A program made the position numbers and the translations under genes. DNA of 39,466 nt from Chloroflexota bacterium (GTDB lineage: Bacteria > Chloroflexota > Limnocylindria > Limnocylindrales > CSP1-4). Of the stretch, positions 24,987 to 33,738 are shown piece after piece. The notes beneath the pieces were generated by a model, which had not been told where the DNA came from, searched no databases, and saw only the letters and a list, made by a program, of their open reading frames with translations. Location of the stretch: the NCBI GenBank assembly GCA_003165675.1, contig PMNU01000015.1, positions 32,248 to 71,713 on the forward strand. Direction: 5' to 3'. Numbering within the stretch: position 1 is the stretch's first letter; the number at the start of each line of letters is the position of its first letter.

Positions 24987-26153
24987 GTGAATCGCTTCGA
25001 GCCCAACCTTCGAATACCAGGTCCTACCTCGCTCCCGGACGCCGTCCGCGAGGCCGGGGCCCGCCAGATGGTCAACCATCGTGGGCCCGAGTTCGCAGTC
25101 CTGCAGAACCGGGTTATCGATCGGCTGAAGGCCTTCTACAAGACTCAGAACGACGTTCTGATCGTGACCGCGGCCGGGACTGGAGGTCTCGAGTCGGCCA
25201 TCGTCAGCTTCCTCTCGCCTGGCGACAAGATCCTGGCGGTGACGATCGGCGCCTTCGGAGATCGCTTCGCTAAGATCGCCACCGTCTACGGTGCCGACGT
25301 GACCAAACTCGCCTTCGAGTGGGGCAAGGCCGCCGATCCGGCGAAGGCTCGGGACGCCCTTCGAGCCGGCGGACCGTGGAAGGCTGTCCTGTTGACCCAG
25401 AACGAAACCTCCACGGCCATTACCAATCCGATCGAGGAGCTGGCGAAGATCGTCAGGGAAGTGGCCCCCGAGGCTTTGATCCTCGTCGACGCGATATCCG
25501 GCCTCGGTGCGGTTCCGTTCGAGACCGATGCCTGGGGCCTGGACGTGGTCGTCAGCGGCTCGCAGAAGGCATGGATGGTCGCCCCCGGACTCAGCTTCGT
25601 CTCGGTTTCGCCGCGGGCGTGGAAAGCTGCCGCCGTGGCCAGGATGCCGAAGTTCTACTTCGATCTGGCCGCGCACAAGACCAGCGCCGAGTCGGGTCAG
25701 ACCCCCTGGACACCGGCCGTGGCCGTCATGTTCCAGCTCGACGTCGCCCTCGAGATGATGGAGCAGGAAGGCCTCGAGGAGATCTGGAAGCGCCACGCAG
25801 CCGTGGGTGCCGCGGTTCGAGCGGGCCTCACGGCGCTGGGATTCAAGCTCCTGGCGGATTCGGCGTTCGCCTCCGACACGGTGACGGGCGCCTGGATCCC
25901 GGAGGACCTCGACTGGAAGGCCTTCAACGGAAAGCTTCGCAAGCTCGGCCTCATCGTGGCCGGCGGGCAGGGCAACCTGAAGGGCAAGATCTTCCGGATA
26001 GGACACCTGGGCCACGTCACCGTCCCGGCTATCCTCAACGCAATGGCCGTCCTAGAGCAAACGCTCATCGAGCTCGGGCGGCCGGTCACTCCCGGCGCAG
26101 CCGTCGAGGCTGCTCAGGTGGCAGCTCTGAAGTCGCTCGGCCTGGCCAAGTAA
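24987..26153 (+). CDS. Class V PLP aminotransferase (serine-glyoxylate/phosphoserine type)
   Basis: A 388-residue fold-type I aminotransferase of the alanine/serine-glyoxylate (small-subunit hydrogenase-like) family. The N-terminal LRIPGPTSLPDAV and MVNHRGPEFA are typical. D168 in LVDAISGLGAVP and the PLP lysine K194 in SGSQKAWMVAPG are visible. With serA 11 bp downstream and a phosphatase after that, the best guess is the phosphoserine or serine aminotransferase step of serine synthesis. GTG 24987 has GAGAGG 8 nt upstream; a GTG at 24978 is too close to that site. Substrate specificity is inferred from context. Confidence 0.88.
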   Translation: MNRFEPNLRIPGPTSLPDAVREAGARQMVNHRGPEFAVLQNRVIDRLKAFYKTQNDVLIVTAAGTGGLESAIVSFLSPGDKILAVTIGAFGDRFAKIATVYGADVTKLAFEWGKAADPAKARDALRAGGPWKAVLLTQNETSTAITNPIEELAKIVREVAPEALILVDAISGLGAVPFETDAWGLDVVVSGSQKAWMVAPGLSFVSVSPRAWKAAAVARMPKFYFDLAAHKTSAESGQTPWTPAVAVMFQLDVALEMMEQEGLEEIWKRHAAVGAAVRAGLTALGFKLLADSAFASDTVTGAWIPEDLDWKAFNGKLRKLGLIVAGGQGNLKGKIFRIGHLGHVTVPAILNAMAVLEQTLIELGRPVTPGAAVEAAQVAALKSLGLAK

Positions 26154-26164
26154 AGGAGCTGGAC

Positions 26165-27748
26165 GTGAAGATCCTCGTTGCCGAGCCCCTGGCCAAGCAG
26201 GGTCTCGAGATCCTCCGGGCCCATCATGAGGTGGACGAGAAGATCGGCTTATCACCGGAAGAGCTGGCCGCGATCATCGGCGACTACGACGCGCTGCTCG
26301 TCCGCAGCCAGGTCAAGGTCACAGCCGAGATCCTCGCCCACGCCAATCGTCTGGTCGTCATCGGCCGAGCCGGCGTGGGGGTTGACAACGTCGACCTCGA
26401 GGCCGCCACAAAGGCCGGCATCGTGGTCGTCAACGCCCCGACCGGCAATACCGTCTCCGCCGCGGAGCAGACGATCGCCCTGATGCTGGCGCTCGCCCGA
26501 AAGACGGCCGCGGCGGATTCTTCGATGCGCAAGGGGGAGTGGAAGCGCAGCAACTTCACCGGCGTCGAGCTGCGCGGCCGCATCCTCGGTATCGTGGGCC
26601 TGGGCAAGATCGGCCAGGCCGTGGCCGATCGGGCCCGAGGGCTCGAGATGACCGTCATCGGCTACGACCCATTCGTTACCGCCGAACAGGCCGCCCTGCA
26701 CGGCATTGCCCTGGTCGAGCTGGACGCCATCATCGAGAAGTCGGACGTCATCACCGTCCACGTCCCGCTGAACAAGGCGACCCGCGGCATCATCAACGCC
26801 GAAAACATAGGCAAGCTCAAGCCCGGCGTCATGCTCGTCAACGTCGCCAGGGGCGGCGTCTACGACGAGGCGGTCGTAGCCGCGGCTCTGGTCGACGGCA
26901 AGATCGCCGGCGCCGCATTCGACGTGTACGAGAAGGAACCGCCGGTCGACTCGCCATTGCTGACGGCGCCCAACACTGTTCTGACGCCGCACCTGGGCGC
27001 ACTCACCGCCGAGGCCCAGCTGCGCGTCGCCGAGGAGGCCTGCGAGCAGGTCATCGACGTCCTCGCCGGACGCTCGGCGCGCTATGCGGTCAACGCCCCG
27101 CTCCTCACTCCCGAAACCTCGCGGGCCATCGCCCCGTACCTGCCACTGACCGAGATCCTCGGCCGCTTTGCCGCCCAGTACATGCGCGGCGGGGTGAGGG
27201 CTTTGACGATCGACGTCGCCGGAGACCTGGCCGATCACGACGCCTCACAGCTCACGGCGGCCGCTCTGCGCGGCATCCTCGAGAACGCCACGAGCGAGAA
27301 GGTGAACCTCATCAACGCCGGGTTCCTCGCCAAGAACCGGGGCCTGACGGTGACCGAGCGCAAGACGAGCGACGCGGGCACGTTCGCATCGCTGGTGACC
27401 CTCACGGTCGAGGGCGACAACGGCACGGCCGTCGTAGCCGGCACGATCGCCAACGGCGAGCCTCGACTCGTCCGTATCGACGACAACTGGCTCGACATGG
27501 CGCCGGCCCCGCTGATGGTCGTCACCCGCCACCAGGACAAGCCCGGAACCATGGGCCGCATCGGCTTGATCCTTGGCGAGGCCGACGTCAACATCAGTTC
27601 CATGACTCTTTCGCGAACCGCGGCCCGCCAGGACGCCCTGATGCTCCTCGCCGTCGACGATGACGTGTCGGACGCGGTTGCCGCGGCAATCCGGAACCAC
27701 CCGGCGGTTCTCGACGTGTGGGTCATCCGGGCCGCCCCGGAACGTTGA
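26165..27748 (+). CDS. serA: D-3-phosphoglycerate dehydrogenase SerA (long form with ASB and ACT domains)
   Basis: A 527-residue enzyme of serine synthesis that oxidises 3-phosphoglycerate. The Rossmann motif GIVGLGKIG is at 142-150. The catalytic triad is R229 in NVARGG, E258 in YEKEPP and H276 in PHLGA. The second half holds the ASB domain (about 310-440) and an ACT domain (about 450-527, MVVTRHQDKPGTMGRIG), the long form typical of actinobacteria and others; ACT often gives serine feedback. GTG at 26165 with AAGGAG 8 nt upstream. The stop overlaps the next TTG start by 4 nt (TTGA). Confidence 0.96.
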   Translation: MKILVAEPLAKQGLEILRAHHEVDEKIGLSPEELAAIIGDYDALLVRSQVKVTAEILAHANRLVVIGRAGVGVDNVDLEAATKAGIVVVNAPTGNTVSAAEQTIALMLALARKTAAADSSMRKGEWKRSNFTGVELRGRILGIVGLGKIGQAVADRARGLEMTVIGYDPFVTAEQAALHGIALVELDAIIEKSDVITVHVPLNKATRGIINAENIGKLKPGVMLVNVARGGVYDEAVVAAALVDGKIAGAAFDVYEKEPPVDSPLLTAPNTVLTPHLGALTAEAQLRVAEEACEQVIDVLAGRSARYAVNAPLLTPETSRAIAPYLPLTEILGRFAAQYMRGGVRALTIDVAGDLADHDASQLTAAALRGILENATSEKVNLINAGFLAKNRGLTVTERKTSDAGTFASLVTLTVEGDNGTAVVAGTIANGEPRLVRIDDNWLDMAPAPLMVVTRHQDKPGTMGRIGLILGEADVNISSMTLSRTAARQDALMLLAVDDDVSDAVAAAIRNHPAVLDVWVIRAAPER

Positions 27749-28614
27749 AGTCCACTTTGCGCGACCTGGAGCGGCTCCAAGCCGGGGAGAACCCGGTCTC
27801 CGGAGCCGCTCCGTTCATACCCCGCGGTCTCGACGGCGTCCTCGTCCTGCTGCGCCACGGGCAGACCCAGTTCATCGTCGAGAAACGCTTCCAAGGCGCG
27901 ATGGAGGCGCCGCTGACAACCCTGGGCGAGCTGCAGGCGACCCTGGCGGGCCGCCGCCTGGCCGCCCCCACCGCCGACCCGGCGTTGCCCATCCCCGATT
28001 CCGCGCCGTTTGCCATCGTCCACTCCCCGTTGGGACGGGCACGGCGCAGCGCCGAAATCGCAGCGGAGGCGCTACGCCCCGCCGGCCGCTCCGGTCCCCC
28101 ACTCCGCTCCGATGCCGGTTTCACCGAGATCGGCCAGGGCGGCTGGGAGGGCCTGACGGACGCGGAGATCACCGCCCGCTTCGGCGACTCGCTAGCCAAC
28201 TGGCGACGCTGGCCCACCAGGTTCGCGGCTCCCGGCGGCGAGACACTCGAGCAGGTTGCCGCACGCGTCGAGGCATCGCTCTCGGCGCTCCTCGCCGACA
28301 TGGCGGACGGGAGCGTCCCCGGGACCCTGGACCGCCACCAGGTCCTTGGATATGACGATGCCGCTCCGGATCGGCGTCGATGGTCGCTTATCGTCGCCCA
28401 CGGCGGCGTCTTCAGGGTCGTGGTCTGCGTCCTGCTCGGCCTCCAACTCGAGCACTTCTGGAACTTCGACTTCGGCCTTGGGGCGATCACCGTCGTGGAA
28501 GTCCGAGCCGGCCGCGCGGCGCTGCGGGCTCTCAATCTGGACTCGCACCTCGGCGCGGAGGCGAATCCGGAGACCGCGGAGACGTCCGGGAGAGAGGCCA
28601 GCGGGGCACTCTAG
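27745..28614 (+). CDS. Histidine phosphatase superfamily protein, possible phosphoserine phosphatase
   Basis: About 289 residues. The catalytic motif LLRHGQT has H38; the second His is in LIVAHGGVFRVV, with the Arg/Glu pair in HSPLGRARRSAEIA and GWEGLTDAEITARFG. These are the dPGM-like phosphatase features. Metal-independent phosphoserine phosphatases of this superfamily are known from Hydrogenobacter and Chloroflexus; the gene shares a 4-nt overlap with serA and follows a serine aminotransferase. A general phosphatase or phosphoglycerate mutase cannot be excluded. I used TTG 27745 because of that overlap; nearby in-frame starts exist. Confidence 0.8.
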   Translation: MKSTLRDLERLQAGENPVSGAAPFIPRGLDGVLVLLRHGQTQFIVEKRFQGAMEAPLTTLGELQATLAGRRLAAPTADPALPIPDSAPFAIVHSPLGRARRSAEIAAEALRPAGRSGPPLRSDAGFTEIGQGGWEGLTDAEITARFGDSLANWRRWPTRFAAPGGETLEQVAARVEASLSALLADMADGSVPGTLDRHQVLGYDDAAPDRRRWSLIVAHGGVFRVVVCVLLGLQLEHFWNFDFGLGAITVVEVRAGRAALRALNLDSHLGAEANPETAETSGREASGAL

Positions 28615-31004
28615 CGCTTGCGACCGCGCCTGCGGAACTGAGGCCTGCGGAAGGCCAGCCTCAGCAGAGCCTGGCGGACGATCCGTTGCGCAGTTGCTAG
28701 GAACACCAGTCGCTCGGAACTGAGGGTCTGCCTTCCGTAGGTGACGTCGACCGTCGCATTAGCCACGATACCCAGGGATTCGCGCGCTCTGGGCACGACG
28801 TCGGCCAGCATTCCGGTGTACTCGTAGACCGTTTGAGTCGGCCGTGGCTTGTAACCGAGCCGGCTGGCCAGCCGGACCACGTTGCGGTAGACGGTGTCCG
28901 GGCCTTCCAAGCGCCTGGGCCGGCGTCGCCAGATCGTGAATAGCGCAAGCGCGAAGACCGCCGCGAGAACGCCGGGCACGAGCAGAGCGGTGGGGCCGTT
29001 ATCGTTGTTCGTGGAGCCGGCTCCCTGGTCGGATCCGGGAGGGCGGCTTGGCCGGTTGGGGCCGGTCTGGTCGTCGGTGGCCGCCGCGGATGGCGTTGGA
29101 GTCGCGGTTACCGCGCTGCCGGGCACGAGTTGGGTCGGCTCACCCACGCCTCCTCCGGTGGGGTCGAACGGGATCCAGCCGTAGCCCGGGAAGAAGACCT
29201 CCACCCAGGCGTGCTTCTGCTGGCTCGTGACCTGCTCGATCAGCGTGTTCTGAGCCACGGCACCGGGCAGGTAGCCCTGCACATATCGCGCCGGATAGCC
29301 GTCCATCCGCATCAGCATCGTCATCGTGGTCGCGTACTGCTCGCAGAAGCCTTGCCGGACGAGGGCGAAGCAGTCGACCGTCGAGAGCCCCTGGCATTGG
29401 GTCATCAGCCCGCTGATGTCGGTGTTGTAGGTGAACACGTCGCTTCGCAGGTAGTCCTGGATGGCCTTGGCGACGTCGTACTCGTTGTCGAACGGGTTGC
29501 CGTTCGCGCGGGCCCAGTCGTCGATCTCCTTGAGCAGCGCCTTGCCCTCCGTTCCGACCTGGTCGGCGCCCTGCGTATACCTGGCGAGGAGTGCTGGCGG
29601 GTAGTCCGAGCCGGCATGGATGAGCCGCCATTCGGTCAGGCCCTGGCCGGTCGGATCGAGTTCCGGGACGTAGGACGAGATGGTGTAGTCGGCGGCCGTG
29701 GAGGCGTACCAGGCCACGTCGGCGCTCGACTCGTTGCCGACCACCGTCCGCTGCACCCCCGTGTTCACGGTGTCCGGTTCGTTGGCAACCACCAGGTGCC
29801 TAAGCGAGCTGTCCTGAACGTGGACGACGATGGTCACCTGGCTGCGACCGGGTGTGTCGGCGCCGACCAGATCCAGGGTCCCGCCGTCCAGGGTCCCGCC
29901 GGCGATGACGTTGTCCTGACGCGAGCCCGAGCCAATCGACCATCCCGTCCTCTGGAAGGTGTCGTACGAGATCACCCGCCAGTGGAACGATACGGAGCCG
30001 CTCGGGACACGGATGGTGAAGACGGGGCGGGTCGACTCGCGGAACGTCGAGCTGATGGGCGAGACCGACCCAAAGTCCGAGTTGGGCTGGTACCGGCTCG
30101 CGCCGCCGTTCGGCAGATAGCCGCTCATCCAGCTCAGCGTGTCCTGGAAGTTGGAGCCTATGTCCTTGAACGTGCTCGCGAGAGGTGCGGAGCTGGCCAC
30201 CGTGGTGAGTACGAGCGATCCGGCCACGGCGAATGCTGCGAACAGAATGCCGCCCTGCAGGTGCGGCGCCTGGATGTCGCGGCCACGCCAGATGCGATGA
30301 CGGAGCCAGCTCGATCGCTCGTCGGCGGCGTGGGCCAGCAACAGCAGCACCAGGGCCGCGGCGCTGAAGACAACCAGCGCCCCAAACTGGTCCTGAAGCG
30401 TCAACGCCATGTTGGCGATCAGGACGACCGCCAGCAGAAGCACGCCGTTGACCGACCGGTGGTAGCCGAAGATGTCGTAGGAGGCCGCCTGGGCGGTCCC
30501 CCAGACCAGAACCCCGAGGATCAGGCAGAAGTGGCCGACCTGAAGGGTCGACACCTGGTGGCGCCAGGTCAGATCCAGGTAGGCCTGCGTCACAGAGTTT
30601 GCGGTGGCCTGGAACCAGGTCGTCAGACCGGGGGTTGTGTTCGGAAGCGAGGCGCCGACCGCCTCGATGAGGATGAATGCCGCAATGGTGCACCCCAGAG
30701 CCTGGGCCAGCCATGCCGGCAGGTCGAGTCGCGCACTCAGGTAGCCCCACAGCGCCCCCGCGAGGGCCACCCAGATCAGGAAGCTCGTGAGCTCGTCCCG
30801 CCCGAGAATCCACCGGGCATCGGCGATTGACCAGGCCATGGTCCCGGTCAGTAGCAGAACCAGCGGCAGGCTGTACCAGCCCTCGTCGGGACGCATTCGG
30901 GCGCGGATCCGGCCGATCGATCCCGGCTCAACGAGGTCGGACACTTCGCCTCTGGACCGGTACACGTCTGGGCGACTCGTTGGAAGCCAGCTTGCATTTG
31001 CCAT
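28611..31004 (-). CDS. Transglutaminase-like membrane protein (TgpA family with DUF4129)
   Basis: A 797-residue membrane protein. The N-terminal third has about six membrane helices. The extracytoplasmic part holds a transglutaminase-like fold with the triad C554 (RQGFCEQYAT), H598 (KHAWVEVFFPG) and D614 (IPFDPTGGG). A low-complexity Thr/Pro/Ser linker and a C-terminal membrane segment (about 695-715) follow, then a cytoplasmic DUF4129 helical tail. This family is found with MoxR and DUF58 proteins. The precise role in the cell envelope is unknown. The stop shares the CTAG palindrome with the stop of the convergent phosphatase gene. ATG 31004 has GGGGGC about 9 nt upstream. Confidence 0.92.
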   Translation of the reverse strand: MANASWLPTSRPDVYRSRGEVSDLVEPGSIGRIRARMRPDEGWYSLPLVLLLTGTMAWSIADARWILGRDELTSFLIWVALAGALWGYLSARLDLPAWLAQALGCTIAAFILIEAVGASLPNTTPGLTTWFQATANSVTQAYLDLTWRHQVSTLQVGHFCLILGVLVWGTAQAASYDIFGYHRSVNGVLLLAVVLIANMALTLQDQFGALVVFSAAALVLLLLAHAADERSSWLRHRIWRGRDIQAPHLQGGILFAAFAVAGSLVLTTVASSAPLASTFKDIGSNFQDTLSWMSGYLPNGGASRYQPNSDFGSVSPISSTFRESTRPVFTIRVPSGSVSFHWRVISYDTFQRTGWSIGSGSRQDNVIAGGTLDGGTLDLVGADTPGRSQVTIVVHVQDSSLRHLVVANEPDTVNTGVQRTVVGNESSADVAWYASTAADYTISSYVPELDPTGQGLTEWRLIHAGSDYPPALLARYTQGADQVGTEGKALLKEIDDWARANGNPFDNEYDVAKAIQDYLRSDVFTYNTDISGLMTQCQGLSTVDCFALVRQGFCEQYATTMTMLMRMDGYPARYVQGYLPGAVAQNTLIEQVTSQQKHAWVEVFFPGYGWIPFDPTGGGVGEPTQLVPGSAVTATPTPSAAATDDQTGPNRPSRPPGSDQGAGSTNNDNGPTALLVPGVLAAVFALALFTIWRRRPRRLEGPDTVYRNVVRLASRLGYKPRPTQTVYEYTGMLADVVPRARESLGIVANATVDVTYGRQTLSSERLVFLATAQRIVRQALLRLAFRRPQFRRRGRKR

Positions 31005-31050
31005 CGCTAGCTGCCCCCAAACGTCCAGAAGGCCGTCAGCGGTCGTGCTC

Positions 31051-32274
31051 TCACGCCAGCACCGACCCGAGGTTGTCTCCGGCGTGGACCTCGTAGGCCT
31101 TGATGTCGTACTCGGCCAGGGCGAGGCGCAGCGCGCGCTGCTGCGCGGCCGCGTCGCCATCCGCCTCGATCCTCCGACGCGCCGCAGCGGACAACTCGTA
31201 GGAGCCGGCGGCGATCGCCACCACGGCCGCGTTCACGCCCCGGACCCGAAGCGACGTGAGCGCCCTGACCCACTGCCGGTCCCGTGACGGAGTGACGACC
31301 AAGGCCGTCATCCCGCGCCGAAGCTTCGGCAGGCCAGCCAGCAAGACTTCCTCGAGGGGCGATTGACCGTCGCCCTCGACCGCCGCCAGGAGTTGCATGA
31401 TCTTCTGGTGCTGCCTCGGGCCTCGGTCAGCCGGGATGGATACGAGCCTGTGGCCGCTCGTCGTCAGACCCACCGCCCGGTTCTCGACGATCGCATCGTG
31501 AGCGATGGAAGCCGCAACGCGGAGGGACTCCTCCACGGTCGAAATGTCACCCTCGCCCCTCTGCACTGTCGACTCGAGATCTACGAAAATCCAGACATCG
31601 GCGGTCTGCTCCAGGTCGAATTCCTTGACCTGGATCTCGCCCAGTCGCGCCGTGCTGCGCCAGTGGATCCGGTTGAAGCTGTCGCCGGGTGCGTACGGGC
31701 GAACCGTCGTAGCCAGAGGAGTCGTCTGTAGAGTCCGCTCGGGAGAGGAGTGAGTGCCCTCTAGGAAGGCGTTGGGGAGGCGCCAGCGGGGCAGTGGCAC
31801 GACGCGCGGAAAGACCGTCACCACGGTTGGCCTCCCGACAGTCGCGGCAGCCTCGAAGAACCCGAACGGGTCGCCGGTCCTGACAACCATCGGCTCGATG
31901 TGGAAGGTCCCGCGTCGGGTCAGCGGCACAATGCCGACCCACGAACGCTGAGCCCAGGAACGCAGCCCCAGGGCCCGACCCGGCAGCGGCACTGGCAGAT
32001 CCGTCGGGTTGTATATCTCGAGCCACGGCTTGGGCAGGCTACTGGCGTTGGAAATGCTGTACGTCGTTCTGAGGTCGTCGCCGACGTGGCCCTGACGATG
32101 GTCGACCCGATATCCGGCCTCGAGATCGGCAAGGCCAAAGTGGGTCAGCACGTAGCTGCCGCCGACGGCGAGCAAGCCCAGATAGACGACATAGAACAGG
32201 AACCCGAGTCCGGTCGAAAAGGCCGCGATCAACAGGACGACTACAACGATCAGGAACTGGAGCCGCCTGATCAC
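31051..32274 (-). CDS. DUF58 domain-containing protein
   Basis: A 407-residue protein. Two membrane segments at about 6-24 and 25-45 form an N-terminal hairpin, and a beta-rich domain follows. The DUF58 signature is RPYAPGDSFNRIHWRSTARLGEI, followed by a vWA-like region (WIFVDLESTV, then GMTALVVTPSRDR). DUF58 proteins are usually partners of MoxR ATPases. Start GTG 32274. Between the MoxR stop (32296) and this start is 21 bp. Confidence 0.92.
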   Translation of the reverse strand: MIRRLQFLIVVVVLLIAAFSTGLGFLFYVVYLGLLAVGGSYVLTHFGLADLEAGYRVDHRQGHVGDDLRTTYSISNASSLPKPWLEIYNPTDLPVPLPGRALGLRSWAQRSWVGIVPLTRRGTFHIEPMVVRTGDPFGFFEAAATVGRPTVVTVFPRVVPLPRWRLPNAFLEGTHSSPERTLQTTPLATTVRPYAPGDSFNRIHWRSTARLGEIQVKEFDLEQTADVWIFVDLESTVQRGEGDISTVEESLRVAASIAHDAIVENRAVGLTTSGHRLVSIPADRGPRQHQKIMQLLAAVEGDGQSPLEEVLLAGLPKLRRGMTALVVTPSRDRQWVRALTSLRVRGVNAAVVAIAAGSYELSAAARRRIEADGDAAAQQRALRLALAEYDIKAYEVHAGDNLGSVLA

Positions 32275-32295
32275 GAGCGGACGCCCCCGGGTTGG

Positions 32296-33324
32296 CTAGC
32301 GAGTTGGGCTGCCGGCGGCGCCACGTGTGGCTGCTCCCGCCTGCGACCGTCGGGCTGGAGCGCCGTCGCGGATCCCGCCGGCCGACCCGCTCGAATCCAC
32401 TGGAACGGTGTTCAGCAGCTCGGCTATCACCAGCCGTGGATCGATATCGTGCATAGACGAACTCGTCTTGATGATCAGCCTGTGGGCCAGAGCCGCCTCG
32501 GCAAGGACCTTGATGTCGTCAGGGATGACGTAGTCGCGGTCGGACAGGGCCGCCAGAGCCTGGCCCGTGCGATATAGCGCCAGGGATCCGCGCGGCGATG
32601 CCCCCAGATAGACATCCGGGTGAGTTCGCGTCGCGTTGACCAATCGGACGATGTAATCGGCGACGCTGGGATCGACATAGACCTGGCGGACGGCGGCCTG
32701 GATCTCGCGCAAGTCCGAAACGTCGAGGACTTCTTTGAGGTCGTCGAGCGGATGGCTGATCTTCTGCTCATCGAGGATCGTCTGCTCATCGGCCTGGCTC
32801 GGGTAGCCAAGCCGGATGCGGAGCATGAACCGGTCCAGCTGGGCCTCCGGCAGGGCGAACGTGCCCTCGTATTCGATCGGGTTCTGCGTGGCAATGACCA
32901 GGAATGGCTCCGGCATCTGGTACGTGGTGCCGTCGATCGTGGCCTGGTGCTCTTCCATGCATTCGAGCAGCGCGGACTGAGTCTTGGGCGTGGCCCGGTT
33001 GATCTCGTCCGCCAGGACGACCTGAGCCATGATCGGCCCCGGTCGGAACTCGAACTCCTGCGTCTTCTGGTTGTAGATCGACAGGCCGGTCACGTCCGAC
33101 GGAAGGAGGTCCGGCGTGAACTGGATGCGTCGGAAGCTGCAGCCAAGGCTGCGCGCCACCGCTTTCGCGAGCATCGTCTTGCCAGTGCCGGGCACATCTT
33201 CGATCAGGAGATGGCCGCGGCACAGCAGCGCAACGAGGGTGAGTCGAACCTCCTGGCGTTTGCCGATGATGACTCGCTCGACGTTCGCGGCTACCTTCTC
33301 GCCGAGATCTTGGATCTGGGTCAT
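32296..33324 (-). CDS. MoxR-family AAA+ ATPase
   Basis: A 342-residue AAA+ ATPase of the MoxR group. Walker [13 protein letters not shown] at about 43-54, Walker [11 protein letters not shown] at 102-111, sensor [22 protein letters not shown], and the lid domain [23 protein letters not shown]. MoxR proteins act as chaperone-like partners of DUF58/vWA proteins. It is the first gene of the MoxR-DUF58-TgpA unit. The last 30 residues ([18 protein letters not shown] and following residues) are low-complexity. ATG 33324 with AGAGAG just upstream. Confidence 0.94.
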   Translation of the reverse strand: MTQIQDLGEKVAANVERVIIGKRQEVRLTLVALLCRGHLLIEDVPGTGKTMLAKAVARSLGCSFRRIQFTPDLLPSDVTGLSIYNQKTQEFEFRPGPIMAQVVLADEINRATPKTQSALLECMEEHQATIDGTTYQMPEPFLVIATQNPIEYEGTFALPEAQLDRFMLRIRLGYPSQADEQTILDEQKISHPLDDLKEVLDVSDLREIQAAVRQVYVDPSVADYIVRLVNATRTHPDVYLGASPRGSLALYRTGQALAALSDRDYVIPDDIKVLAEAALAHRLIIKTSSSMHDIDPRLVIAELLNTVPVDSSGSAGGIRDGAPARRSQAGAATRGAAGSPTR

Positions 33325-33427
33325 GACTCTCTCTTCAGGACGCGAAGGTGGATGGCAGGCCGCGAACGATTCGCGGAGCCCCTGGTTGCCGGACGCCCCA
33401 ACCGCCACCAAGGGCGGAGGTCGCCAC

Positions 33428-33433
33428 ATACTA
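33428..33433 (-). promoter_or_regulatory. Candidate -10 box of the MoxR operon
   Basis: Minus strand TAGTAT, four of six matches, about 100 nt upstream of the MoxR start. The -35 is not convincing. Confidence 0.3.
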
Positions 33434-33466
33434 ACCCGTGACGATTGCGCCGTTGCCGTTGTGATA

Positions 33467-33495
33467 GGTGCGTCTCGCTCTGGGGGCGACGCACC
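33467..33495. repeat. Inverted repeat (8-bp arms)
   Basis: GGTGCGTC and GACGCACC with a 13-nt spacer. An alternative pairing joins GGTGCG with CGCACC and TCGC with GCGA for a longer stem. It is just upstream of the candidate MoxR -10 on the minus strand. Confidence 0.6.
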
Positions 33496-33649
33496 CATTC
33501 GGTCTGCCGGGCAACGCGCGGGCAATGAACCGTGCGGGGCCGATCCGGCCCGGCGACCACTCCGAATCGGCGACGTGTGGGACCTTCCTTGCATTTGGCC
33601 TTGCAGTCGACCGGACCTTCGGACCCCGCAGGTGAGTACGAGCAGGCCT

Positions 33650-33686
33650 GATGTCGAGAGCGAGACATAGGCGTACGCTCGACATC
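33650..33686. repeat. Perfect 9-bp inverted repeat upstream of the zinc-ribbon gene
   Basis: GATGTCGAG and CTCGACATC separated by 19 bp, ending 52 bp before the ATG at 33739. It could be an operator for a dimeric regulator or a leader hairpin. Confidence 0.6.
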
Positions 33687-33738
33687 GAGCGTTGTGCCGG
33701 CAGCGCTCAGGTTTCGCCTGCAGGACCACGGAGCAACA

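Larger units (their letters stand above)
33325..33738. other. 414-bp divergent intergenic region with several hairpins
   Basis: No gene is supported here. It separates the MoxR operon from the zinc-ribbon gene and holds several strong inverted repeats: GGTGCGTC/GACGCACC (33467-33495), GGGCC-GATCC-GGCCC near 33539, and GATGTCGAG/CTCGACATC (33650-33686). A candidate minus-strand -10 is TAGTAT (33428-33433). Confidence 0.55.

Noticed and set aside
29130-30830. A 566-codon open frame on the plus strand
   Set aside because: It is antisense to the transglutaminase-like gene, which has clear membrane segments and catalytic residues; the plus-strand translation has no domain.
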